A stretch of 10,987 nucleotides of DNA from Acanthamoeba sp. SK_2022b (lineage: Eukaryota > Discosea > Longamoebia > Acanthamoebidae), in assembly GCA_027943245.1 (NCBI GenBank), contig JANDJZ010000654.1:1-10987 (forward strand). Direction: 5' to 3'. Within the stretch, counting starts at the first letter, position 1; each line of letters begins with the position of its first letter. Position numbers and translations under genes: made by a program. The notes under the pieces are model-generated. The model was given only the letters and a program-made list of their open reading frames with translations. It was not told the origin of the DNA and ran no database searches. Positions 1 to 10,669 of this stretch are shown here, piece after piece.

Positions 1-1109
<1,109 letters not shown>

Positions 1110-1197
1110 GGCCAGGCAACAGCTCGCCTCGTTGCGCGTTCATGTGAAGATGGCGATGGTGAGGATGGCGATGATGATGAAGATGTAAGCACTACTG
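1110..1197. other. Tail-to-tail intergenic spacer (ARF / membrane protein)
   Basis: Only 88 nt separate the ARF stop (1107-1109) from the stop of the opposite-strand gene (1198-1200). It holds a degenerate GATGGCGATG-type repeat (about 1148-1185) and must contain both 3' ends. No AATAAA signal is visible on either strand, so the 3' UTRs probably overlap. Confidence 0.7.
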
Positions 1198-1705
1198 CTA
1201 AAACTCGTTTAGTCGGCCTCGCCCCCGCCCAACAAAGCCGCGCTGCGCAGGCGCGTCGACGTCGACCTTGTAGGCCAGCTCCTCGTCGCCGGCGCCCCCG
1301 ACGGCGTGGTAGACGTAGCCGTGGGCCTCCTCCGTCACCTCCTGGGCCTCCTCCGGCCGCACGAACGCGAACTCGGACCAGTGGATGGCCAGGTCCCAGA
1401 ACGACGTCGCCACGAAGAACGACACGACGATCACCACCTTGCCTGCACCACACGACGTCGCCGTCGTCAGCGTTTGGTGAGGCGAGGAGGGAGAGGGAGG
1501 GAGTGGGCTACCGGCGGCGGAGGAGCCCTCGTAGGCGTTGTTGGCGTAGAAGGCGTAGAGCAGGAACGCGTACAGGTTGTACACGATCATCGCCAGCTGA
1601 CAGAATCGCCCTGGCCGCGTTTTGTCGACAGTGACGGAGGTAAGTGAGTGTACGTGGTACCTCCCCCCCTCTCCTCCTCCATCGCATGCGAGTCCTCGCC
1701 CTCAA

Positions 1706-1755
<50 letters not shown>

Positions 1756-2082
1756 TTGGTGGTACCGAGACGAGTCCAGTTGCTGCAAATCTGTTTGACG
1801 TCCATGAGCCAGATCATGAAGAAGGTCTGCGTGATGTGCGTGAAGAGCAGCAGGAGCAGAGTGATGACCACCATCGCGTTCTCGGCCTGCAACCCCCCCC
1901 CCCGTCGGGTTTCCACTCAGCACTCTCACTCATAAGCACGCACGCACTTGCCCACGGCAACACGCACCTGCGTGCATACAAACACGATGAAGATGACCGA
2001 GGTGACCGACGAAGTGATGCCCAGCAACACTCGATCAAACGTGATCACCACCCTGTCGTTGCGCACTCGCACGCACCACACA

Positions 2083-2151
<69 letters not shown>

Positions 2152-3571
2152 TGAGCGAGCTGCAGGCGATGGGACTGTGGCGCAGGGATAGTGGACCAGT
2201 GGGCGGCGAGCTGGCGGTAGAGGGCGGTGTCGACCGGGGCCCAGTGCCAGAGGGCAAAGACGGTGTAGAAGAGCAGGCTGGCGATGAGCACCGAGAAGAG
2301 GGCGAAGAGGTAGCGGCCCGTGTTGGGCATGAAGGCGATGGCCAGCATCATCACCACCGCCACCGACAACATCAGCAGGCCCTCGCCCGGGAAGCACACT
2401 CGCTCTCCGCGCCTGTGCGCATCTGACAACATTTACATATTTTATATATAAATGAATAAAATTTTGATTAAAATTTGTGCGCATCTGACAATTTATATAT
2501 ATAAAAAAATGGATAAAATCTCGAGTAAAATCAAATAAATAAAATAACAAGAACTGGAATTAGTAAAATGGGGAGGTGGCAAGAGTACTAGGCTCGAAGT
2601 TGAACTTGAGCCAGTGGCGAGCGATGTTGCGATGGAACTCGACCACCAGCGGGAGCACGAGCGTGGAGATGGGCACCACCTCGGGCAGCTTCTTCTCCAG
2701 CCGGTGGGCGTAGCCGTACGCCGACCCTGCGACCACCGGTCGTCGTCAATACACACACGCGCTCGCGCGCACGACTATCGACGCAAGCTTACCGACAACG
2801 TCGACGATCGCCAGCGCGCTGTAGATGCAAACGATGGACACGACCAGCATGTCGCATATCCGTGAATTCATCTTCATGTCCTCCTTCGCCTGTCTGCAAC
2901 ACATCGTCGACCAATCAAGCGTCGACACGTCAGCATCAACCACCACCAGTGCGTGTGTTGGTGGTGTACCTCTGGCGTAGCATGAGGAAGACGAACTCGA
3001 AGAGGGCGCAGAGGATGCTGAGGACGTGGAAGGCGCCAAAGAGGGCGCGGTCCTCCTGCTTGACGAGGAAGGAGACCGAGTCGACGGCGACGAGGGCCAC
3101 CAGCGAGAGGAGGAGCAGCACGCTGGGCACCGACACGAGCCGCCGCATGATGGCCCCGCAGCCGCGCGCCCTCCACTCGCTGAAGAACGCCCACAGGGGC
3201 ACCAGACCTGTGGGCCATGGCCGCAGTCAGTCGCTGAAGTCGTCTTCAGAGGGTCATTGAAGATGATGATGATGAACGAGTGGAGGGAGAACGAGAGGAA
3301 AGAAGGAGCGTAGTAGAGCGGTACTGAGAATGACGTAAACGTAGAGGAAGATGGCCAGTACGAGTCGGGTGATGAGCCACGCCTCCGACTCTCGCTTGCT
3401 GTCCTCGAGCAGCTCCGACACAAAGAGCCCCACCAACAGTATCCCTTGTTGTGGCGTGAGTACTTGGCCAGGAAGGCTGGCAACGCAGACGAATGAAGGT
3501 GAAGGAGGAGGCTACGTACCGACTACAGCTATGAGCTGATAGCCCAGCATGAGGGACTTGACCTTGGCCAT
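1198..3571 (-). CDS. Polytopic membrane protein with 12 predicted helices, possibly otopetrin-like (10 exons)
   Basis: Exons in transcript order: 3571-3520, 3444-3325, 3207-2970, 2893-2793, 2726-2589, 2422-2197 (3' end uncertain), 2052-1968, 1886-1766, 1610-1512, 1442-1198. They join in phase to about 474 residues. The start ATG (3571-3569) is the only ATG after an in-frame TGA at 3610-3608. No signal peptide is evident. I count 12 hydrophobic helices, near residues 7-28, 41-66, 84-106, 113-134, 149-170, 187-206, then in exons 6 (two), 7, 8, 9 and 10. The tail is hydrophilic and ends GRGRLNEF. Helix 6 holds P196-x3-E200-F, and the last helix ends FWDLAIHWSEF. Together with the helix count, these recall the otopetrin proton-channel family (conserved P-x3-E-Y/F in helix 6), but that rests on memory of the family. 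It could be an unrelated receptor or transporter. The gene model is firm; the function is not. Confidence 0.8.
1708..1754. repeat. (GT)n microsatellite, about 23 units
   Basis: Pure GT run inside the intron 1611-1765 of the 12-helix gene. Read in the transcript sense it is (CA)n, starting about ten nucleotides after the 5' splice site. Confidence 0.97.
1893..1903. repeat. C11 homopolymer (G11 in the transcript)
   Basis: Eleven C's in the intron 1887-1967 of the 12-helix gene. In the transcript it is a G11 run just before the TTGCAG acceptor, replacing the expected pyrimidine tract. Confidence 0.9.
2086..2150. repeat. Compound (CA)24-(AG)9 microsatellite
   Basis: CA repeat at 2086-2133 runs straight into AG at 2133-2150. 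In the sense of the 12-helix gene it reads (CT)n(GT)n, within the intron that ends at the GACAG acceptor (2057-2053). Because (GT)n offers many GT donors, it makes the 3' end of exon 6 uncertain. Confidence 0.96.
2414..2537. repeat. Imperfect direct duplication (62-bp offset) covering a 3' splice site
   Basis: The 16-mer TGTGCGCATCTGACAA occurs at 2414-2429 and again at 2476-2491. It is followed each time by similar AT-rich sequence (ATTTAYATAT..., then GATAAAAT/GAATAAAAT-like). The duplication spans the intron 3' end of the 12-helix gene: both copies carry TTGTCAG/ATGCGCACA on the minus strand. Confidence 0.85.
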
Positions 3572-4442
3572 GACTCCAGCCGAGAAGTAAGAAAGCAGAT
3601 AGCTACTTCAAGAAGTCAAGCAAGATGGAAGATGAATCAAAACAATAGTGGTGGGCGATGAGTCGGCTGGTGAATCTTTTTGGGCAAGAAGACCCATGGC
3701 CGTTCGTCTCGCACAACTCACGTCACGTCGTGGCTGGACGCCTGCGAAGACGGACATGATGGGCCACGCCGCGCCAAGCGACAGAGAAAGTGGTGAGCCT
3801 TGGGCGAGAACCCGACGCGATGCCCAAGTCACTTCCGCAGAACACTCACCGTGTCCGGGTAACCAATAGAATTGAAGGCAATTGCCAGGGAACCTGTTGG
3901 ATGGCGGAGGTCTTTATGCAGGTACTTCATTACATGCGCTCAGTTGGCAGCAGCGTACTGTTAGTGATCCAGGGGACAGGGAGATTGTGATCGAAGCACC
4001 GGAAGGAGCGTACACACTTGCGCTTGGTTGTGAACACCTGTATCCGGTCTGCTGTTGCCGTCATGCAGACCTGGTCTTGGCATTCACCCACGGGTGAGGA
4101 ATTGTCCGAAGGAGCCGAAGACACAGAGAAGCCTCCTCCCACCAACCGCAACGACATCACTCCTAGCAATGCTACTGTTCTTCATATGACGGCTCGCCAC
4201 CGATTGCGGCCCCAGCTAGTCGCACCACGTCTTTCTCCTCCTCTTTCTCTCCTGTCAGCAGAGCTTGCACAGCGTTGCTTGTGATTCTCGGCAGGGTTCT
4301 CACCATCTCCCTGGTTGCAAGGGCTATCAAAGACGAGAGACAGCGAGGCCGAGAAGGGCAAAGTTGCGCGGCAACTCGAGCACATCGCCTCCCAGCCCAG
4401 AGGGAAGAGATGCCTTTTAAAAGGCGCTTCCATTCAAAGCAA
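3572..4442. other. 871-nt gap with no supported gene; upstream region of the 12-helix gene
   Basis: It lies between the stop of the glycoprotein gene (4443) and the ATG of the 12-helix gene (3571), both on the minus strand, so it should hold the 3' UTR of the first and the promoter and 5' UTR of the second. Base composition is less GC-rich than in the exons. ORFs on both strands are under 95 codons within the gap and match no family I recognise. On the minus strand there are splice-like strings (CTTCGCAG near 3746, GACGTGAGTTG near 3720), so a non-coding 5' exon is possible but unproven. No tRNA fold was recognised. Confidence 0.6.
4412..4425. other. Perfect palindrome GCCTTTTAAAAGGC
   Basis: A 14-bp palindrome lies 18 nt past the TAA of the glycoprotein gene in transcript direction. 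It could form a small hairpin (5-bp stem, TTAA loop) in the 3' UTR. Role unknown; it may be chance. Confidence 0.5.
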
Positions 4443-6267
4443 TTACAGTTCATCCGAGTCCTCGTTGGCCTCGAAGTTGATAGCTCCGCGTTTCTTCAGC
4501 TTCTTGCTTCTCCTCCAGGCGACGAGAGTGGCGCCCACCACGACCAGCAGCACGAGTGCCACAGCAAGCGGGATAGCAACCGCCACCCCTATCACTAGGC
4601 CAATATCGCTGCCACCACCTCCATTTCCTCCACTGCCTCGACCGTCGTCAGCGCCGAGCAGGAGGCCGAGACCGATGCTCGGATCGTAGTGGACGGATTC
4701 GTTGAATGGCGGTAGCTCGAGAACCACCTCGTACTCGATCACGTTCGAAGTGTTGACGGCCACAATGTTGTGGCGAATGAACCTGGTTACGCCGTCGACC
4801 ACGGCAACATCAAACAGCACGATGGTGGCCATCACCGATGAACTGCCCTCAGAGGAGGATAGAGGGACGACGTAGGTTGTGAGGTTTGCCGCTGGAGTGG
4901 ATGGCCTCTTCTCGAGTTGTCTTGCGCCAGCTGGTAGAGCATAGGAAGGCGAGAGGGATGACAGGAGGTAACGCACGGTCGACCATTCGCTGGCGTGTGA
5001 AGACTCCTCACCCGTGGTGGCGCACAGGCTGAGGGACCACTTGACCGAGTGGGCTTCGATGTCAAAGGCAACACCGGCGAAAGAAGCGGGAGTGTTGAGC
5101 GAGTAGAGGGTGAATGACTGGTTGAAGACCGTCATGTTGTCGACCTTGGCCGAGTAGACGATAGTCTGTGATGCGGTGTCGTTTACCACCGTACGTGACG
5201 TGTCTGAACAAAGGGCAGTGGCAGTGAACATCCCATCACCATGAATGTTGTGCGCAACAGGGCACGTACCGAGAGAAACAGTCGATGAGTTGGCCAGTTG
5301 GATGCCACCGAAGCGCGATGCCACACGGGCCAAGTAGACTTCCGTGCTGGTATCATTCCCACTGCCTGATGTGATGACCATGTTGAGATACATACATCAG
5401 CCCAGCCAGATTTGCACGTACCGGTGTGAAATGCGGAGGTCATGTTGAAGTTGGGTTGTGAGACGTCAAACTGGGCCGTGGCGTTGAATGATTTAACGAG
5501 CTTGGGCAATGCGGACGGCGAAGCAGATGGGGACCGGTACGGCGACGGAGACAGCGTAGGTGGGGCAGACGGGGAAGACAGCGGTGGGCTGGCGCTTATC
5601 CTCGCAGTTGGTGTAGCTGATGGGGATGCCAATAAACTGGCCGCGCATCCGTATATGCTCATCATTGGCACAGCTGAGTCGGAGACCGGAGTTAAGTAGT
5701 CGTCGTACGCATAGAGGGAGCTGGCAATGGACAGCGACAGCGAATCGTTCGCGCCGCTCCACTGGGCAAACTGCCACTTGGACACGTTCCTAGCAGTGTT
5801 GAAGAACTCGAGCCAGTACTGCTGGCCGGCCGTGAGGTTGGCTGGGCTCAACGAGTAGGTGATTTTCGTATCCGTCACGAGCCAAGTGTAGGTGAGCGTC
5901 GAAGCGACCTCAGCAGATGGCGCTTCATCACTGCTTGCGTTGCTGGTGTAGATCGTGGCATTGAGGGGGTAGTCTGCGTGGTTGCTTGGTTGGTGTTCGC
6001 TTATTATCCAGTAAGGGCCAAGGAATGCATACCCATCGTGGCAATGTCTATCTCAGCGGACATGTAGAGCGTGATGGTCTGAATTTCTGCTGCACTTTGA
6101 AGCCGTAGCTTGATCGCCACCTTGCTGACGTTGTAGGTCTCTGTCAGATTGATCTGGTCCAGGCGCTGGTCCAGTATGGCGCAGGTGTCCGCCCGAGCGC
6201 CAGCTAGAAGCCACAAGACCAAGGCCGACGTCAGAGTGACCCAGCCCAAGAGCATCCCTACGTTCAT
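4443..6267 (-). CDS. Type I membrane glycoprotein with Ser/Pro-rich linker, unknown function (3 exons)
   Basis: Exons: 6267-6033, 5973-5422, 5365-4443; introns 6032-5974 (GTATGC...GCAG) and 5421-5366 (GTACGT...TCAG) keep phase and give 569 residues. The ATG at 6267 is the first in frame and starts a good signal peptide (MNVGMLLGW...LLAGARA, residues 1-26, cleavage likely before DTC). The ectodomain has many N-glycosylation sequons, including NLT, NVS, NAT, NDS and NMT. One segment (about 105-150) looks like a beta-sandwich, with TYTWL, LTAGQQYWLEFF and VSKWQFAQW. Residues 194-235 form a Ser/Pro/Ala mucin-like linker, followed by a second extracellular region (about 236-500) and a Gly-rich stalk. 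A transmembrane helix sits at about 517-546, then the stop-transfer RRSKKLKKR and an acidic cytosolic end. It is probably a cell-surface protein, exposing its N-terminal modules outside. I do not recognise the family; a sugar- or ligand-binding role is only a guess. Confidence 0.85.
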
Positions 6268-6664
6268 GGTGTTATGTTGATGGTCTGGAAACTCCAACAA
6301 TGGGGCGCCTGGTGGGCGCTCTCGTAAAGATTTCGGGGCCAGATCCTTGTGCGCAGGAAGAAATGGAAGAGATCGCAGGATCTGGTAGACCGCGCCGGTG
6401 GCAACCTTTCATAGGTCCGAATAGATATACCCCGTTCAATCTCCGATGTTACAGCGCACCTGTTGGGCCAAGGTTACGCAAGCAATAAGCCAATCATGCA
6501 AGCAGAGAGCGAGGGTACCACAAGAGCCGGGAAGCAAAAATGGAAAAAAATAGCCAAAAGAAAGTTCGGTGCAAGCGTGGCGCTGGGTGTTGCGCGGACA
6601 CTTCTGAGCGTCGTTTCTACTTGGTCTTCTTGATCCTTGTCGGTTGGGAATTTAATGAAGATAA
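6268..6664. other. Intergenic spacer: PFK 3' side and glycoprotein promoter side
   Basis: 397 nt lie between the PFK stop (6665) and the ATG of the next minus-strand gene (6267). No ORF of credible composition is present. On the minus strand ATTAAA occurs just after the PFK stop, and GTATATCTAT (6430-6421) lies about 155 nt before the glycoprotein ATG as a weak TATA-like string. Neither is strong evidence. Confidence 0.6.
6651..6656 (-). promoter_or_regulatory. Possible poly(A) signal ATTAAA for PFK
   Basis: Minus-strand ATTAAA begins nine nt after the PFK TGA. It is a common variant hexamer, but it is very close to the stop and may be chance. Confidence 0.25.
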
Positions 6665-9600
6665 TCAAGAGGAGGAAACGACGGCGGCTGCGGCAGAGCT
6701 GGAGGTTGAAGAAGACGAAGACGACGAGGAAGTGTATTCGGGGACGGCGAGGAGGTGGAAGCACTCGCGGAGGGAGAGCCACCACTGATCAACCGGACGG
6801 CGGTGCGCGACGTCGATCATGCCAAGGACCCGCTCCAGCGGCGTCGTCAGTGTCTCGCCCGCGATCTCGCCAACCACCACGCTGCACGTCGCCTCGTGTC
6901 AGCACAGGTCACTCGTGCGCGCGACGGGGAGGGCTGGCCAGGGCGATAGAGGTACCTGGGGTGTGGCGAAGAGGGCGTAGCCGTGGTGGCGGCCTGGGCG
7001 ATGAACTCTATGGCCTCCGCCGCCATGCGCACGGCCCTGCTCCCGCGTAAAAAGATAACATGAATAAATAATTTTCACATAAATAAATAAATACATATAA
7101 ATGAACGACCAAAAAAAGAGAGCAAGCGTCAACGCCAGGCCACGTGTGCTGTGCGTGTCTGTACCGGATACGATCGATGGGTGAGGGGTCGCCTCCCTGC
7201 TGCAGGTGACCCAGCGCAGCCTTGCGCACCGAGAAGCTGCCCTTGCCTGGATTGACCCAACAGAGACGAAGACGACGACGCACGCCGGCGATGAGGAACG
7301 TTCAGAAGTGGATGGGAATGAGGAGTGGCTCGGCACCTTCTTCCTCGAAGAGCGAGGCCACGAAGTTGGCGTTGTAGACCTTGTTGGCCTTCTCGTTGAT
7401 GACGATCAGGCCCATGCCGCCCGCCATCGACTTGCTCTTGTGCGCGAACCTGTGCAGTGTACCATGAACCCACGCGCAGTGAGCAACGGCGGGCGACGCT
7501 GAACGTTCGTAGGGAGGGTGAGAGAGAAGAGGAGAACCGTTTGATGAGCTCGAGGCTGTCCTCCTTGAGCAGGTCCAGGGTGATGCCCTCCTCGGGCAGG
7601 TACACCGTCTCTGCGCCGGCACCGAGCGCGGCATTGAGCGCCAGGTAGCCGCAGTAGGCGCCCATGACCTCCACCACGAACACTCGGCCCACGGTAATTG
7701 CGCTCTGCATTTGTGTGGCCACATTTAGTCATTCTCGAAATAGTTTTAAAAAAATAAATAAACTAGGGTAAAAAACAATTGACTTAGATAAATAAAATAG
7801 GAAATAAAAGAAAATTGAATATCATCTATGTAAAATAAATAGATCGTTGGGCGGGTTACCTGCTTTATCTTGTCCGCGGCTTCAAGGATGTTGTTGAGGG
7901 AGGTGTCCGAGCCGATCGAGAATTCGGTGGCGGGCAGGTTGTTGCTGATGGTGGCCGGGATCAGGATCTTCGTGAGCCCCAGCTTGGGGAACTTCTCCTT
8001 CTTCTTGTCCAGCAGTATCACTCCCTGCACACGACGATCCACCCAACATTACTGGCTCCGAACACGCTCGCGCGCGCACACACACATACACACACACACA
8101 CACATGTGGAAAGAGAGAGAGGGGGAATGAGAGGGAGCGAGCGATACCTCGAGGGCCTCCCAGCCGCCGATGATGAGCAGGTTGTCGATGCGGAACTTTT
8201 CGAGCACGCTGGCGATCTTCTGCAGCTCGGGCTTGCCCTGTTGTCGACAACACGATGTCGACATCGATGCCGTCAATCGATGTGTGCATGTGCGTGTGCG
8301 TGTGTGCGTGCGAGTGCGTGCCTTGGGTGCCGCTCGGGAGGTGCCGAGGAGGGAGCCTCCGATGGAAGACCAGCCGTTGACAGTCATCCAGTCGACCTCC
8401 CGCACCGTGCCGGACACCAGACCTTCGAATCCTTCGTAGATCGCGAACACGCGGAAACCTAACGTGTACACCAGGTTCATGCAGATTACATGTTAATAAT
8501 AATTATATTAAAAATATAAATACATAAACGTATAATATTATACGTTTAATTATTATTGAGCGTCACGAGTGGGGGGAGTGATCACCTTTGTCGAGGGCCA
8601 GACGGACCGCGGCACGGACGGCCGTGTTCATGCCGGGCGACGACGCTCCCGCGTGCATCACTGCGATGTGCGGCGCCGTGCTCTGGAGACGAACGAGCCG
8701 TCGCCGGCCATGGCGCGTGAGCAAGTTCATGTCGACACCGCCGCGCGACAGGGAGAGATTGCGTGGGCGGGGAGGTTACCGAGGGAGCGTGGAAGTGCGG
8801 CTTGGGCCGGGCAAAGGTGACAAAGGCCGCCTGCGAGTCGATGAACTGCTGGCCTCGCATCGCACGGGCCTCGTTGTACTTCTTGGCCTCGATCAGGCGC
8901 GCCACCTCCTTGGTCTGATGATGATGACGATAACGGTGATGATGAGCCCCAGTTGTTTTGATTAACACCCCTTCTCCACCACCACCACCACCACCACCAC
9001 CACCACCACCACCACCACCACCACCACCACCACCACCACCACCCTCACCCAAAACGCCTGCGTGTCGCGCGCACGCGGTTGCTTTGCTTTTGCGAGAGAG
9101 CTGTGCGCACCCGCGCGACGCATTCCATGAGGGGCTTGAGGAGGATGGAGCTGCCGGACGTGCAGATGAGCTGCGACTCCATGGTGGCCGCGTGTTCGGA
9201 GAACAGCGCATCCACCGCCGTCGCACCGAGCCGTGTCGACTAAACAATACACAAGAAAAGTAAGTTAAAATATGATAAACAATAATAGAATAAAACTGTT
9301 AATTTACATTATTACTTCTATAAACATTTTTAAAAAAAAATATTTCCTAAAAAATAATGGGAGCGTTCACGACCATGATGCGATCGTAAGCCGAGGGAGT
9401 GCCGCCGCGCTGCACGTGGCCCAGAATGGTGACGCGCGTGTCGTGACCCAGCTCAGTGTCCAGAACGCGCTGTGACAGCGTTGCGTGAAGCGAGGCGTTG
9501 TGAGCATGACAGAGGGAGGTGGTAGCAACTATCAAATGACGGTTCGATTCGAAGCTCTACATGTCGACTGTCGTGCGCGCGGGGTACCTTGACGTCATCG

Positions 9601-10635
9601 GATTTGATGGGCTTGCCGTCGATGTCAATGGCGCCCTCGGCCACGATCACTATGCTCGACCTCCTGCCAGAGCTGCGGCCCTGGTCGATTCGCTCGCACA
9701 TGTGTCGCTGCCAATTGGCCACCGGCGACTCGGGGACCAGCACGTAGTCGGCACCGGTGGCGAGACCGGCCATCAGCGCCAGCCACTGATCGCGCGGGGG
9801 AGTGGGAAAGGTAAGCCATGTGACTCGATGAGCGCGGGGCGCTGGGGAGAGACAGCGTACGCCGCAGTGACGGCCCATGACTTCGACGACGAAGGACCGC
9901 TTGTGCGAGGCGGCCGTGGACGAGATGGCGTCGATGGCCTCGAGGATGCGGTGCAGCGCCGAATCGGCGCCGATGGTCATGTCCGTGCCCCACATGTCGT
10001 TGTCTGCCGAGATGATGACGATGATGATGAGAACACGAGGGAAAACAGCCCCCCGCGCGCTTCAGAGGTGTGGCCGCACCGATCGAGCCCACGAGGCCGA
10101 TGATGAGGAGCTGCTCGGCCGCGTGTTCCCGCTTGATCTTGCCCTCGGCCACGAGCTCGTCCACCAGCTTGGGATAGCGCTCTCGAAGCAGGTTGGCGCC
10201 CTGTAGCCGGCATCGCGGCGTCGATCCCACGGTCAGTGGCGTGTGGGGAGCAACAGAAGAGGGGAGCGCACGCACGGTGAGCGAGCCGTCGCCGCCGATG
10301 ACCACCAGCTTGGAGATCCTGTGGTGGATGAGCGTGAGGACGGCCTTCTTCATGCCTGACCATTCCCTGAACTCGTCGCATCGCGCCGTCCCGATCACCG
10401 TGCCTCCCTGCCGCGTTTTCCCACACGACAGCCCCAAGTCCACATCACACGCGCGGTGAGCGAGCGAGTGAGAGGTGGAGCCAGCGTGTGCGGGTGTGCT
10501 CTCCTTCGTCATCAAGATGAGGAGTGGGCGAACCTGAGCGAGGATGCCCGATACATCGCCCCACGACATCTCGACGATCTCGTTATCGAGCAGGCCCTTG
10601 TAGCCCTCGCAGATGGCGTACACCCTCGCGCCACG

Positions 10636-10669
<34 letters not shown>

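Noticed and set aside
1644..2426. 260-codon plus-strand open frame with Val/Cys and His/Thr repeats
   Set aside because: It runs antisense through three coding exons of the 12-helix gene and through two microsatellites; length comes from stop-free repeats and GC bias.
2746..3483. 245-codon minus-strand open frame
   Set aside because: It is a shifted frame over the true exons of the 12-helix gene, with low-complexity Ser/Cys/Arg content; the other frame gives clean helices and in-phase splice sites.
4443..4460. C-terminal SDEL as an ER-retention signal on the glycoprotein
   Set aside because: KDEL-type signals act in the lumen; this end lies after the stop-transfer segment and should be cytosolic.
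6637..7050. 137-codon Arg-rich plus-strand frame
   Set aside because: It is antisense to the last PFK exons and crosses intron boundaries; Arg-richness reflects the complement of Ser/Ala codons.
7872..7980. Second catalytic site in the C-half of PFK
   Set aside because: The C-half has SNNLPATEF where the active half has DNDMWGTDM; loss of the Asp is the normal state of the regulatory half.
8049..8480. Continuous 143-codon PFK frame reading through intron 11
   Set aside because: The 28 extra residues have repeat-derived composition and break alignment with the PFK family, so I treat them as an intron; kept as a finding because retention is possible.
8958..9247. Polyproline (plus) and polyglycine (minus) frames
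   Set aside because: They are translations of the intronic (CCA)n repeat in PFK intron 8.
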